Both the position numbers and the translations under genes were made by a program. From NCBI GenBank assembly GCA_021777915.1, contig JAJYCZ010000006.1, positions 1 through 42,328 of the forward strand: 42,328 nucleotides of DNA. Direction: 5' to 3'. The first letter of the stretch is position 1, and each line of letters starts with the position of its first letter. Positions 30,836 to 40,470 of this stretch are shown here, one piece after another. This stretch comes from Pseudomonadota bacterium (GTDB lineage: Bacteria > Pseudomonadota > Alphaproteobacteria > Rhizobiales > Beijerinckiaceae). The notes under the pieces were generated by a model. It saw only the letters and a program-made list of their open reading frames with translations. It was not told the DNA's origin and searched no databases.

Positions 30836-31582
30836 ATGTCGAAATCGCGGATTTCACTGTTTTTCAAAAGCCTGGCGTCCAGTGCGCCGGCCTGCCGCGC
30901 CGAGGCTTTCGCCCCGGACCTGCGTTACGACCTCGCGTTGTCGCTGGGCCAGGCCTGCGTCACGCGTTTTCAGATCGACCGCATTCAGCGCGAGCGGCAT
31001 TTCCATCGCTACCGCCCGGTTTCCAGCTTTTTCGATTCGCTCGCGCGCGACAGGGGCCACCAATGCATGGTCGATCTGGTGGCGTCGAATTTCGCGCTGA
31101 ACGCGGAGGATTTCGACCTCAAAAAAGACGATCAGGACCGCTGGCGCGCCTATGCGCCCCGGCTCGGGATGTTTTTCATCCATGACTTCAAATTCTCGAC
31201 CGAAGACAAGGAACAGTGCCGGACCGAGATGAAAAAGCAGGCGCCCAACGCGCTGAGGAAATATCGATACCTTGGCGACAAATTCATCGACATCCTGCGA
31301 GGCGGCCACAGACTCCTTCTCGTCCTGAGCGATTCTTCCCAGATTTCAGCCGACACCGTCGAGGATCTCGCGCGCGCAATGCGCAACGTGAACAGGAACG
31401 TCGATTTTTCGATCCTGCAGGTCGCCTTTTCCGACGCCGATGTGAAGATCGTCGATCACCCCGACGTCATCGGCATTTCCATGGACAACAGCGCGGCGAC
31501 GGATTGGACCGGCGTCCACGCCGGCTACGACGAGGCTTTCAGGAACATCTATGTCCGCCCGTCGCTCGACTCCGGAAGATGA
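30836..31582 (+). CDS. DUF1796-like putative papain-like cysteine peptidase
   Basis: A 248-aa protein (257 aa if the ATG at 30809 is used). YDLALSLGQACVTRFQIDR matches the start of DUF1796 proteins, with Cys in the S-L-G-x-x-C motif as the proposed nucleophile, and FFIHDFKF supplies a candidate His-Asp. The middle EMKKQAPNALRKYRYLGDKFIDIL and GGHRLLLVLSDSS are also family-like. The similarity is judged from pattern only. No signal peptide. It lies alone between sodB and the convergent GNAT gene; such proteins are often found near glycan or surface genes, but none are adjacent here. Substrate unknown. Confidence 0.65.
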   Translation: MSKSRISLFFKSLASSAPACRAEAFAPDLRYDLALSLGQACVTRFQIDRIQRERHFHRYRPVSSFFDSLARDRGHQCMVDLVASNFALNAEDFDLKKDDQDRWRAYAPRLGMFFIHDFKFSTEDKEQCRTEMKKQAPNALRKYRYLGDKFIDILRGGHRLLLVLSDSSQISADTVEDLARAMRNVNRNVDFSILQVAFSDADVKIVDHPDVIGISMDNSAATDWTGVHAGYDEAFRNIYVRPSLDSGR

Positions 31583-31615
31583 AGGCGCTTTCCGCCTCCC
31601 GAGGTTTTTCCTGGA

Positions 31616-32077
31616 TCACAGCTTCTTCCTGAGCTGAAACCGCGTATGCCCGCGTGGAAAATCCTCCATCCGGGCATATTCGACATAGCCACGCCGCGCA
31701 TAGAAATCCGGCGCCTGATAATCGAAGGTCGCCAGGATCGCCCATTCGCACCCGCGCCGGCGGCCTTCGGCCTCCGCTTCGTCCAGCAGGCGCGCGCCAA
31801 GGCCGCGGCAGCGAAAATCGCCTTCCACCCAGACGAGATCGAGCGCCAGCCAGGCCCCGACCGCCACGCCCTGAACGCCGCCGCGCACGCGGCCCGCCGC
31901 GTCGCGCGCGACGATGCAGACATGGTTTTCCGGCTGGCGAACCGGGTCGGGGCCGGCCTGGGCTTCGTTGAAAGAGGCGAGGCCGCTCAGCAGAATGATC
32001 AGCGTCGCCGCGTCCGGCGAATATTCCGGCGCGACGACGAAAGTTTGCTCAGCCAGCGCGCCGGCCAAGGCGCTCAT
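31616..32077 (-). CDS. GNAT family N-acetyltransferase
   Basis: A 153-aa cytosolic acetyl-CoA-dependent acyltransferase. Motif A is [19 protein letters not shown] (R-x-x-G-x-G type), preceded by LALDLVWVE and followed by [12 protein letters not shown] and FQLRKKL. The ATG overlaps the stop of the methylmalonyl-CoA mutase gene (ATGA), so translation is coupled to the mutase. The substrate is not known; acetylation of an amine, or of a protein linked to the mutase pathway, is possible but only inferred from position. The frame remains open upstream to 33343, but that part is antisense-like shadow of the mutase gene. Confidence 0.88.
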   Translation of the reverse strand: MSALAGALAEQTFVVAPEYSPDAATLIILLSGLASFNEAQAGPDPVRQPENHVCIVARDAAGRVRGGVQGVAVGAWLALDLVWVEGDFRCRGLGARLLDEAEAEGRRRGCEWAILATFDYQAPDFYARRGYVEYARMEDFPRGHTRFQLRKKL

Positions 32078-34233
32078 TCGGCTGCGGCCTTCGAATAGCC
32101 AAGGCGCTGGTTCAGTTCGTCGATCAGTTTTCCGGCCGCTTCCGCGATCACCGTGCCGGGCGGGAAAATGGCCGAGACGCCCGCCTGGCGGAGCGCCTCG
32201 AAATCCTGCGGCGGAATGACGCCGCCGACCACGATCATGATGTCCGGCCGGCCTTCCTTTTCCAGCGCCGCGCGCAATTGCGGCGCCAAAGTCAGATGAC
32301 CCGCCGCCAGCGACGATATGCCGACGATATGGACGTCGTTCTCCACCGCCTGGCGCGCCGCCTCCTCGGGCGTGGCGAACAGCGGGCCGATATCGACGTC
32401 GAAGCCGAGATCGGCGAAGGCCGAGGCGATGACCTTCTGGCCGCGGTCGTGGCCGTCCTGCCCGACCTTGGCGACAAGGATGCGCGGCCGCCGGCCGTCG
32501 TTCTCGATAAAGGCCTCGACCTGACGCTGCACTGAAGCGATGGCGGTGGAATTCACGCCGGCCTCCCGCTTGTAAACCCCGGAAATGCTCTTGATCTCGG
32601 CGCGATGACGCCCGAAAACCTTTTCGAGCGCAAAGGAAATCTCGCCGACCGTCGCTTTTTTTCGCGCCGCCTCGATGGAGAGGGCCAGGAGATTGGCGCC
32701 ATTGGTTGCTCCCTGAGTCAGCGCAACGAGGGCCGCTTGGGTCTCGGCTTCGTTGCGCTCGGCGCGCAGGCGCTTCAGCTTCTCGATCTGCTGGGCGCGC
32801 ACCACCGCATTTTCCACCTTCAGCACGTCGATCGGCTTTTCGTTGTCGGGCCGGAACTTGTTGACGCCGATCACCGCCTGTTTGCCGGAATCGATGCGCG
32901 CCTGGGTCTTGGCCGCCGCCTCCTCGATCCGCAACTTGGGGATGCCGGCGTCGATCGCCCTGGCCATGCCGCCCAGCGCCTCGACCTCCTGGATATGTGC
33001 CCAGGCCTTTTGCGTCAGTTCGGCGGTGAGCCTTTCGACATAATAGGAGCCGCCCCAGGGGTCGATGATCCGGGTCGTGCCGGATTCCTGTTGCAGGAAC
33101 AACTGGGTGTTGCGGGCGATCCGCGCCGAAAAGTCGGTCGGCAAAGCCAGGGCCTCGTCGAGCGCGTTGGTGTGCAGCGATTGGGTGTGCCCTTGAGTCG
33201 CCGCCATCGCCTCGATCTGGGTGCGGATGACATTGTTGAACACGTCCTGCGCGGTCAGCGACCATCCGGACGTCTGGCAATGGGTGCGCAGGGGCAGGCT
33301 CTTTTCCGATTTCGGATTGAACTGCTTGACGAGATTGGCCCACAGCAGGCGCGCGGCGCGCAGCTTGGCCACCTCCATGAAGAAGTTCATGCCGATCGCC
33401 CAGAAGAAGGACAGGCGCGGCGCGAACTGATCGACAGTCAGTCCAGCTCCAATGCCGGCGCGTAAATATTCGACGCCGTCGGCGAGCGTATAGGCGAGTT
33501 CGAGGTCCTGCGTCGCCCCCGCCTCCTGCATGTGATAGCCGGAGATCGAAATCGAGTTGAATTTCGGCATATGCTGCGAGGTGAAGGCGAAAATGTCGGA
33601 AATGATCCGCATCGAATGTTTGGGCGGATAAATATAGGTGTTCCGCACCATGAATTCTTTCAAGATGTCGTTCTGGATCGTGCCGGAGAGCTTTTCGGCG
33701 GGCACGCCCTGCTCTTCCGCCGCCACGATATAAAGCGCGAGCACCGGCAGGACCGCGCCGTTCATGGTCATCGACACCGACATCTGGTCGAGCGGAATGC
33801 CGGAAAACAAAGTCCGCATGTCATAGATGGAATCGATGGCGACACCCGCCATGCCGACATCGCCGCCGACGCGGGGATGATCGGAATCATAGCCGCGATG
33901 AGTGGCGAGGTCGAAGGCGACCGACAGGCCCTTCTGGCCCGCCGCGAGATTGCGGCGGTAGAAGGCGTTGGAATCTTCCGCGGTGGAGAATCCGGCATAT
34001 TGCCGCACCGTCCAGGGCTGGTTGACATACATGGTGGGATACGGCCCGCGTAGAAAAGGCGCGACGCCGGGGAAGGAATCGGCCGCCGGCAGGCCTTCGA
34101 CATCTTCCGGCCCGTAGACGCTCTTGACCGCGATGCCTTCCGGCGTCAGCCAGGGACCTGGGGAAAAGACCGGCGCGGCGGCGCTCTGCTCCTTCGGGAA
34201 ACGAAGAGTCGAGAAATCGGGAATACGGCTCAT
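32074..34233 (-). CDS. scpA: Methylmalonyl-CoA mutase (large subunit form)
   Basis: A 719-aa adenosylcobalamin enzyme interconverting methylmalonyl-CoA and succinyl-CoA, in propionyl-CoA breakdown or the ethylmalonyl-CoA pathway. The substrate-binding barrel contains [23 protein letters not shown], given in part as [16 protein letters not shown], then [18 protein letters not shown] and RNTYIYPP. The C-terminal B12 domain has the DxHxxG motif DGHDRG (about residues 593-598) with a later SSLAAGH. Length matches large catalytic subunits. Chosen ATG at 34233 follows CTGGAAG; upstream in-frame codons to 34560 look non-coding. It is followed, with overlap, by a GNAT gene; the usual MeaB chaperone gene is not adjacent. 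Confidence 0.97.
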   Translation of the reverse strand: MSRIPDFSTLRFPKEQSAAAPVFSPGPWLTPEGIAVKSVYGPEDVEGLPAADSFPGVAPFLRGPYPTMYVNQPWTVRQYAGFSTAEDSNAFYRRNLAAGQKGLSVAFDLATHRGYDSDHPRVGGDVGMAGVAIDSIYDMRTLFSGIPLDQMSVSMTMNGAVLPVLALYIVAAEEQGVPAEKLSGTIQNDILKEFMVRNTYIYPPKHSMRIISDIFAFTSQHMPKFNSISISGYHMQEAGATQDLELAYTLADGVEYLRAGIGAGLTVDQFAPRLSFFWAIGMNFFMEVAKLRAARLLWANLVKQFNPKSEKSLPLRTHCQTSGWSLTAQDVFNNVIRTQIEAMAATQGHTQSLHTNALDEALALPTDFSARIARNTQLFLQQESGTTRIIDPWGGSYYVERLTAELTQKAWAHIQEVEALGGMARAIDAGIPKLRIEEAAAKTQARIDSGKQAVIGVNKFRPDNEKPIDVLKVENAVVRAQQIEKLKRLRAERNEAETQAALVALTQGATNGANLLALSIEAARKKATVGEISFALEKVFGRHRAEIKSISGVYKREAGVNSTAIASVQRQVEAFIENDGRRPRILVAKVGQDGHDRGQKVIASAFADLGFDVDIGPLFATPEEAARQAVENDVHIVGISSLAAGHLTLAPQLRAALEKEGRPDIMIVVGGVIPPQDFEALRQAGVSAIFPPGTVIAEAAGKLIDELNQRLGYSKAAAE

Positions 34234-34545
34234 GCGGGCTTCCAGCGTCCGGATGTTCCGCGCAAGGCGCGGTTTCGTCGCGCCTTTATACGCCCGGCGA
34301 AAATACGGCGCCATTCGCCATCCGTCAGAGATGGCGGGCCTCAAATTTTCGCAGCGCGGGATTGAACCAAAGTCCGCGATTTTGCGTTCTTCTGAATATG
34401 GGTTAACCTCCGGCGTGTAATCGTTGCACCCTGCGGGGAAGAAAAAGCCAGACGGGAGAAACAGCGCCTGAGGCCGCGCCGCCACGGAGGTCGATCGCCG
34501 ACAAACTGGCGGCGGATACTTGTTATCGGAAGGTGGGAGAAGCCG
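34234..34545. other. Intergenic region with two hairpins before scpA
   Basis: On the scpA side, two perfect hairpins lie close together: aaggcgcg/cgcgcctt (34264-34271, 34279-34286) and cgccatc/gatggcg (34316-34322, 34330-34336), each with a 7-base loop. They would sit in the scpA mRNA leader. The AT-richer stretch 34360-34420 may hold the scpA promoter. No gene seen. Confidence 0.45.
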
Positions 34546-34830
34546 ATGATCTCGCCGCACACGAAATCAGGCACGAAAATCGTCTGCGTCAACGCCTCGG
34601 GCGTCGGTCCAGATGCGCATATCGATAGAGGCGCCGTCTATACCGTCGCCAGGATCGGCCTCGGCGTCCAGTGGAACACCGGCGCCACCGGCATCGGAGT
34701 CTTTCTGGTCGAACATGACGAGGCGAATTGCTTCGATCTTTCGAGGTTTCGATACCTGGATTTGCCGCGAAGCCTGACATCGCTGCTGAACGTGCTGCCT
34801 GTCTGGATCGACGGGTTCTCGACGGCATAG
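34546..34830 (+). CDS. Small phage-like hypothetical protein
   Basis: A 94-aa protein beginning [19 protein letters not shown], with [27 protein letters not shown] and [12 protein letters not shown]. The pattern (V-C-V near the start, a G-x-V-Y-T-V strand, F-x-x-S-R-F-R near the end) is shared by many small rhizobial and prophage hypothetical proteins with an SH3-like beta fold. GGTGGGAGAAG precedes the ATG. It stands alone and converges on glnE, with stop codons 2 bases apart. It may be a prophage relic or a domesticated gene. Function unknown. Confidence 0.6.
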   Translation: MISPHTKSGTKIVCVNASGVGPDAHIDRGAVYTVARIGLGVQWNTGATGIGVFLVEHDEANCFDLSRFRYLDLPRSLTSLLNVLPVWIDGFSTA

Positions 34831-34832
34831 AG

Positions 34833-37742
34833 CTATCCGAGGATGCGCCCGAAAACCCGCCGCACCCCCTTCCGCGTTTCGGCCAGTTCGCGTTCCAGGA
34901 AACCAAAATCCGGCAGGCCGGCGGCGGCGGAGATGCGGCGTTTGACGCCTTGGGCGGCCTGGCGCGGGTCGGCGTGCTCGCCCAGCGCGAGGCGCAGCCA
35001 TTGCGTCACCTTTTTGTAGAGCGCCAGGGCCTTGAGCAGGAATTCGGTGGTCTCCGGGTCGAGTATTCCGGCTTTTCCCGCCGCGGCAAGAATGTCTGCC
35101 GTGGCCGTCTGCCGCAACCCTAAAAACTCCTCGCCGAAGCCGAGCGCGAGAAATTGCGCGATGAATTCCACGTCGAGCAGGCCGCCCGAGGCGAGCTTCA
35201 GGTTCCAGGGATCGTCTTCGCCCTTTTCCTTGGCGATCAGGACGCGCATGTCGCGCGCCGCCTGCGCCAACTGCTCCCGCTCGCGCGGGCGGAAAAGATT
35301 GTCCTCGATGGTCAGCACGGCCTCGGCGGCGAGGCTTTCGGCGCCGGCGACCGGGCGGGCGCGGGTCAGCGCCATATGCTCCCAGATTTCGGCCTCATCG
35401 GCCTGATAGGCGCGGAAGGAGGCGAATTGCGTCGCCAGCGGTCCCTGCCGGCCGGAGGGCCGCAGCCGCATGTCCACGTCAAAGAGCTTGCCACGCCGCG
35501 TCGGCGCGGTCAGCGCCGCGATCAGGCGCTGGGTGAGCCGGGTGTAATAGAGCGTGGCGGGCAAAGGCCGGCCGCCCTCGGAGTCGGGACGGGCGTCGTC
35601 GAAATCGTAGAGCAGCACCAGATCGAGGTCGGAGGTCGCCGTCATCTCGCGCGAGCCCAGCTTGCCCAGGCCCAGCACGACGCAGCGCCCGCCGACGACG
35701 ACGCCGTGTTCGGCGGCGAAGTGCTTTTCCACCCGCGACAGACAGGCGCGCACGAGCGCTTCGGCCAGGGCCGAATAGGCCCGGGCCGCCTGATCCGGCT
35801 CGATCAGGCCGGCGAAAAGCCGCAGGCCGATCAAAAAGTTCTCCTCGCCGGCGAAAATGCGCGCGGCGTCGAGAAAGGCCTCGAAATCCCACTCCGCGTC
35901 GCGGAAAGGGGCGAGCCGCGCGGAAAAATCCGCGACCTCCATCGGCGCGGCGGCGACGCCCCGGTCGATGGCCGCGTCGAGCAGATGGGGCGATTGCGCG
36001 ATCACCTGCGCGAGGCGCGGCGCGCCGCCGAGAATGTCGGCGAAAAGCTCCAGCATCGCCGCGTTCGATTTGAGCAGCGCGAACAGTTCCGTCGCCGCCG
36101 GCATGCGCGCCAGGGCGGCGTCGAGCGCGGCGAGGCCGGAATCGGCGTCGCCTGATTTGGAAAAGGCTTCGAGCAGCGCCGGGACCAGTTCGGTCAGCGC
36201 CTCGCGGGCGCGGGGCCCGCGCACCGCCGGGCGGCGCCCGAAGTGCCAGCCGCGCACCGTCTCCGCCGCGCGCGCCGGATCGCGGAAGCCCATGTCGCGC
36301 AGGGTTTCGAGCGTCTCGGGGTCGTCTGTCGCGCCGGTGAAGACCAGATTGCCGGCGCGCGTGTCCAGCCCCGGCGCATGTTCGAACAGCCGCGCATAAT
36401 GCCGCTCCACCGCATGGAAATGCCGCAACAGATCGCGGGAGAATCCAGCGGTCCCGGCATAGCCGCAGAAACGCGCCAAATTTTTCAGGGCCTCGTCGTC
36501 CTCGGGCAGGCGCTGGGTCTGCTGGTCATCCAGCATTTGCAGCCGGTGCTCGACCGCGCGCAGGAAGCGATAGGCGGCGCCCATGTCCTCGGCGGCGCGG
36601 GGCGTGATCCAGTCGTCTGCGGCAAGCTGGCCCAGCATGTCGAGCGTGCGGGAGCCGCGCAACTGCTTCCGGCGCCCGCCGAAAATCAACTGCTGGGTCT
36701 GGACGAAAAACTCGATCTCGCGGATGCCGCCGCGCCCAAGTTTTATGTCATGGCCGGCGACCGCGATCTCGGCGTGGCCCTTGGCGGCGTGGATCTGGCG
36801 CTTCATCGCATGGATGTCGGCGATGGTCGCGTAATCGAAATATTTGCGCCAGATGAAGGCGGTCATTTCATCGAGGAAACCAGCGCCGAGCGTGAGATCG
36901 CCGGCGATGGCGCGCGCCTTGATCATGGCGGCGCGCTCCCAGTTCTGGCCCAGCGTCTCGTAATAATGCCGCGCGGCGTCGAGCGAGACGGCGGGCGCGG
37001 TCGAGCCGGGGTCGGGGCGCAGGCGCAGGTCGACGCGCAGCACATAGCCGTCGCCGGTGCGCTCCTGCAGCAGCTTCACCACATGCTGGGTCAGGCGCAG
37101 GGAATTGGCGCGAGGGCCCTGCCCCGCCGCGAGGACGGACGAGTCCAGATCGTAGAACACGACGAGATCGACGTCGGAGGAATAATTCAGCTCCCGGGCG
37201 CCATGCTTCCCCAGCGCGAGAATGACCAGTCCGCAATCGCGCTCGGGGTCGCGCGGATCGGCAAGCGCCAGTTTGTCGGCGGAAAGGCGCAAGGCGACGC
37301 GCAGGGCCGTGGCGACGAAACAATCCGCCGCCCGCGACAAGGCCCTGGTCGCCGCGACCACGTCATGGTCCCCGGAAAGATCAGCCAGGGCGACGATCAG
37401 AGCGACGTCCTGTTTCGCCTTGCGCAACAGGCTCATGGCGCGCGCCTCGGCGCAATCGGGCGCGTGACAGGCCGCAAGGCGGCGCAAGGCGGCGTCGAGC
37501 GCCTCGTCGGGATTTTTCTGCCGGATGCGCAGCAGCCGGGCCGGGTCGCGCCGCGCCAGCCCCCACAAAAACGGCGACTGGTCGGCGATTCCGACCAGAA
37601 CCTCCTCAAGCTTCGGCCAATCCGGAAGGGCGCGCAGGGCGGCGGCTGTCTCGTCGTCCATAGCCCCAAGAAATTCCGCGACCCGCGCGCGGGCGGCGCC
37701 GAGCCTGGCCGGGCGTGGATGTCGCAAGGCGCTGGTCGTCAT
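34833..37742 (-). CDS. glnE: Glutamine synthetase adenylyltransferase/deadenylylase
   Basis: A 969-aa bifunctional enzyme that adds AMP to, or removes it from, glutamine synthetase in response to PII and glutamine, so controlling nitrogen assimilation. Two nucleotidyltransferase domains are visible: the N-terminal deadenylylase with LNYSSDVDLVVFYD and the C-terminal adenylylase with GSREMTATSDLDLVLLYDFD. Between them are the linker and KLGRGGIREIEFFVQTQQL; a matching GLLDVEFIAQFLALG is near the C-terminus. Length is usual. The ATG overlaps the kinase stop by one base (TGATG), so the genes are coupled. Confident identification. Confidence 0.97.
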   Translation of the reverse strand: MTTSALRHPRPARLGAARARVAEFLGAMDDETAAALRALPDWPKLEEVLVGIADQSPFLWGLARRDPARLLRIRQKNPDEALDAALRRLAACHAPDCAEARAMSLLRKAKQDVALIVALADLSGDHDVVAATRALSRAADCFVATALRVALRLSADKLALADPRDPERDCGLVILALGKHGARELNYSSDVDLVVFYDLDSSVLAAGQGPRANSLRLTQHVVKLLQERTGDGYVLRVDLRLRPDPGSTAPAVSLDAARHYYETLGQNWERAAMIKARAIAGDLTLGAGFLDEMTAFIWRKYFDYATIADIHAMKRQIHAAKGHAEIAVAGHDIKLGRGGIREIEFFVQTQQLIFGGRRKQLRGSRTLDMLGQLAADDWITPRAAEDMGAAYRFLRAVEHRLQMLDDQQTQRLPEDDEALKNLARFCGYAGTAGFSRDLLRHFHAVERHYARLFEHAPGLDTRAGNLVFTGATDDPETLETLRDMGFRDPARAAETVRGWHFGRRPAVRGPRAREALTELVPALLEAFSKSGDADSGLAALDAALARMPAATELFALLKSNAAMLELFADILGGAPRLAQVIAQSPHLLDAAIDRGVAAAPMEVADFSARLAPFRDAEWDFEAFLDAARIFAGEENFLIGLRLFAGLIEPDQAARAYSALAEALVRACLSRVEKHFAAEHGVVVGGRCVVLGLGKLGSREMTATSDLDLVLLYDFDDARPDSEGGRPLPATLYYTRLTQRLIAALTAPTRRGKLFDVDMRLRPSGRQGPLATQFASFRAYQADEAEIWEHMALTRARPVAGAESLAAEAVLTIEDNLFRPREREQLAQAARDMRVLIAKEKGEDDPWNLKLASGGLLDVEFIAQFLALGFGEEFLGLRQTATADILAAAGKAGILDPETTEFLLKALALYKKVTQWLRLALGEHADPRQAAQGVKRRISAAAGLPDFGFLERELAETRKGVRRVFGRILG

Positions 37743-39175
37743 CACCCCTTCATCTCCTTTCGGCGCGGCAGCGACAGGACGACGCGCAGGCCCGGCGCAT
37801 TGTCCTCGATTCGCAAGGCGCCGTCATGCAGCCGGGCGACGGCGGCGGCGAGCGACAGGCCGAGGCCCGAACCGGGACGGCTGCGCGAGGCCTCCAGCCG
37901 CACGAAGCGCTCCAGCACCCGCTCGCGCTCCGGCGCGGGAATGCCCGGCCCGTGATCGCCCACCGCGATTTCGACCCTTTCGCCGACCACCGCCGCCTTG
38001 ATGAACACCTCCGTCGACTCGCCCGGAACCTCGGGCGCGCCATATTTGAGGGCGTTGTCGATCAGATTGGCCAGAGCCAGGCCGATCAATTCGCGCTGGC
38101 CATGGATCGGCGCGGGCCGCGGCGCCACGACCCGCAGCACGACCCCCGCCTCTTCGGCGGCGGGCTCGTAAAGCTCGGCCATGTCGCGCGCGAGTTCGGC
38201 GGCGTCGAGATCGGAAAAATTTTCGCGCGAGGCCTGCGATTCCGCCCGCGCGATCATCAGCAGGGCGTTGAAGATGCGGATCAGCCCGTCGGCCTCCTCG
38301 ATCACCTGCTCCAAAGCGGCGCGGGCGCCCTCCTCGCCGGTTTCGAGCTGCAAGGCCTGTTCGGCGTTGTTGCGCAGCCGCGTCAAAGGCGTGCGCAGGT
38401 CGTGGGCGATATTGTCGGAAACCTGGCGGATTCCCTCCATCAGCCGGGCGATGCGGTCGAGCATGGCGTTGAGATTGCGCGCCAGCCGGTCGAGTTCGTC
38501 GTCGGCGCCCGAGAGCGGCAGGCGCCCGGACAGATCGCCGCGCAGCAAGGTCGCGGCCTTGGCGCTCATCGCGTCCACCCGCTGCAACAGCCGCCGCCCG
38601 ACGAACAGGCCGCCGAAAGTCGCGATGGTCAGCAGCCACAACAGCGAGGTGAACAGGGCCGAGCCGAGAATCTGCCGCAGCCTTTCGCGGTCTTCGAGAT
38701 CGTGTCCGATCAGCAGATGGAAATTGCCGGGCAGGGTGAAGGCCCGGGCGAGGGCGCGGCGTTCGACACTGGGTTCGCCGAGCCGCTCATAATCGATTTC
38801 GACCGCCGTCTTCTGGTCGAGCACGCCCGCCGGGAGCTCCACCACATTGCCGGCGACCACGACGCCATTGGGCGCGGCGACCAGATAGATCGAGGCGCCC
38901 GGCGCGCGCGCGCGGCGCTCCACCACCGCAACGAGCTGGGTCAGGCCGCCGACCTCATATTGATCGGCGAGGCCCTTGATCTCGGCGTCGATGGTCTGGC
39001 GGGTCTGCTCGTTGATCAGGTCGCGGATGTTCTCGCCGACCCGCTCCATCACCAGGGTGAAGCCGAGGCCGACGATGACGAAATAACCGATCGCCAGCTT
39101 GAAGGCGGTGGTTCGGGTGAGCCGCCACAAGCCCGGGAATCTCCGCCAGCCCCGCCGCCGCTCCGCCCGCCTCAT
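37742..39175 (-). CDS. Sensor histidine kinase coupled to glnE
   Basis: A 477-aa inner-membrane kinase. Helix 1 is about residues 25-45, a periplasmic domain runs to about 175, helix 2 is about 178-200, followed by HAMP. The phosphoacceptor site is SDNIAHDLRTPLTRLR, and the ATPase domain has ANLIDNALKYGAPE, DHGPGIPAPERER and GSGLGLSLAAAV. GGAGCGGG precedes the ATG. It is the first gene of a two-gene operon with glnE. No response regulator gene is found directly upstream, where one might expect an OmpR-type partner; the next gene is an AraC-family regulator. The signal is unknown. Confidence 0.94.
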   Translation of the reverse strand: MRRAERRRGWRRFPGLWRLTRTTAFKLAIGYFVIVGLGFTLVMERVGENIRDLINEQTRQTIDAEIKGLADQYEVGGLTQLVAVVERRARAPGASIYLVAAPNGVVVAGNVVELPAGVLDQKTAVEIDYERLGEPSVERRALARAFTLPGNFHLLIGHDLEDRERLRQILGSALFTSLLWLLTIATFGGLFVGRRLLQRVDAMSAKAATLLRGDLSGRLPLSGADDELDRLARNLNAMLDRIARLMEGIRQVSDNIAHDLRTPLTRLRNNAEQALQLETGEEGARAALEQVIEEADGLIRIFNALLMIARAESQASRENFSDLDAAELARDMAELYEPAAEEAGVVLRVVAPRPAPIHGQRELIGLALANLIDNALKYGAPEVPGESTEVFIKAAVVGERVEIAVGDHGPGIPAPERERVLERFVRLEASRSRPGSGLGLSLAAAVARLHDGALRIEDNAPGLRVVLSLPRRKEMKG

Positions 39176-39363
39176 CCCGCTCCAGCCCTCGGCCGCGCCC
39201 GTCGCGCTTTTGCCGCAGCATCGGCCAAGCCGCGACCCGGGGCAAGTTGCCGATTCGCCACATCCGGGGACGCCCGTCGGGGCCGGCGCCGGAAAAGGCC
39301 AGCAACTCCGGCGCCTTCACCATGAGTCCCGAACGGTCCGGGCGCAGGTCTCGCCGCCTGCCG

Positions 39364-40470
39364 CTATCCGGCGGACCGGCCCTGGCGATCGCGCCGCGCC
39401 GGCGCGGCGGAGCCGATACGGGCCAGCCAACAGGCCAGCGAATTGGTCACGACCGCTTCGTCGCCTTGCGCCGCTGGCGCGGGGGCGGGCGCAAAAGCCC
39501 TTGCGCGCGCCTCGCGCGGGCTCATGCCGTAATGATCCCTGAACGCGCGGTTGAAGGCGCTGACATTCTGGAACCCCAGCGAAAAGGCGATCGAGCCGAC
39601 GCGGCGGCCGGAAGATTCGTTGGCCATGATTTCCTGATAGGCGCGGTTGAGCCGCGCCTTGCGGATATAGGAAGCGACGCCGCCGACCGGCTCGAACAGC
39701 CGGTAGAGCGAGGCCCGCGACACCCCGAAAATGGCGGCGAGTTTTTCGGCGTCGAGATCGGGCGCGCGCAGATTGCGGTCGATATAGCGGCGGATGGTGA
39801 CGAAGGCGGCGGCCGGCGACATGTTTTGCGCGCGCGGCGCCGCCAGCGCGGACCCGAGCGCCCTGGCGGCCAAGGCGATCAGCCCGTCGCACAGCGCGTC
39901 CATGTCCTGCACGGAAAGGTCTTTCGCCTGTTGCGCCAGAATCCCGAGCCCGCCGCCGATCATCGCCCCGGCGGGCGCGCCGCCCCAAAGAACCAGCCCA
40001 TGCAAAATATCGTCGCGCCCAAAGGCGGCGAGCATTTTTTCGCGCGGAACCCAGAGCGTGATGTCGCGCGCGCCCTCCGGCCCCGCCGCGACGCGCAGGT
40101 CGAGGCTTTGCTGCAGATCGAAGAAAAGCAGGTCGCCCGCGCGAAGCTCGAAATCCTTGTCGCCAGCCCGGCCCTGGGCCGCGCCTGAATTTTGAAGCCG
40201 GAGCCCAAAGCCTTCCAGCGGAGCGCCCGCGCCCGCCGTGCCCGTGCGCGTCAGTCGGAGCGATGGCGTGTCGATGTCGCTGAGGAAGAACTGACCGCCG
40301 ACGTGCGCGGAAAAGTCCGGCTGGGATTTCTCGCCCTGCCCTTCCGACGCGGCGAGGTCGAAAAGCCCGGCGAAGAGCTGGCGCAAGGCGAAAAACGGCT
40401 CGGCGTCCTTGCCGGCGCCGGTCAGAACCAGCGGGAGAGCCGCTCTGAGTCCGTTGCGGGAGAAATTCAT
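39364..40470 (-). CDS. AraC-family transcriptional regulator
   Basis: From the ATG at 40470 the product has 368 aa. The N-terminal half is a beta-rich sensing domain (LRLQNSGAAQGRAG, FELRAGDLLFFDLQQSLDLRV, similar to the AraC-binding-like domain). The C-terminal half has two helix-turn-helix units: DAEKLAAIFGVSRASLYRLFE and RRVGSIAFSLGFQNVSAFNRAF, ending FRDHYGMSPREARA. A further Ala/Pro-rich tail follows. The inducer and targets are unknown; the Hint protein gene is divergent, 324 bases away, and may be a target. TTG at 40530 is an unlikely alternative start. Confidence 0.92.
   Translation of the reverse strand: MNFSRNGLRAALPLVLTGAGKDAEPFFALRQLFAGLFDLAASEGQGEKSQPDFSAHVGGQFFLSDIDTPSLRLTRTGTAGAGAPLEGFGLRLQNSGAAQGRAGDKDFELRAGDLLFFDLQQSLDLRVAAGPEGARDITLWVPREKMLAAFGRDDILHGLVLWGGAPAGAMIGGGLGILAQQAKDLSVQDMDALCDGLIALAARALGSALAAPRAQNMSPAAAFVTIRRYIDRNLRAPDLDAEKLAAIFGVSRASLYRLFEPVGGVASYIRKARLNRAYQEIMANESSGRRVGSIAFSLGFQNVSAFNRAFRDHYGMSPREARARAFAPAPAPAAQGDEAVVTNSLACWLARIGSAAPARRDRQGRSAG

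Noticed and set aside
32078-33343. Upstream extension of the GNAT frame
   Set aside because: It is an out-of-frame reading of the mutase gene; the GNAT fold starts at the ATG overlapping the mutase stop.
34264-34336. Cobalamin riboswitch before scpA
   Set aside because: The region is too short and lacks a B12-box-like sequence; only two simple hairpins are present.
37715-39325. 536-codon plus-strand frame opposite the glnE-linked kinase
   Set aside because: Antisense shadow with Arg/Gln/His-rich composition.
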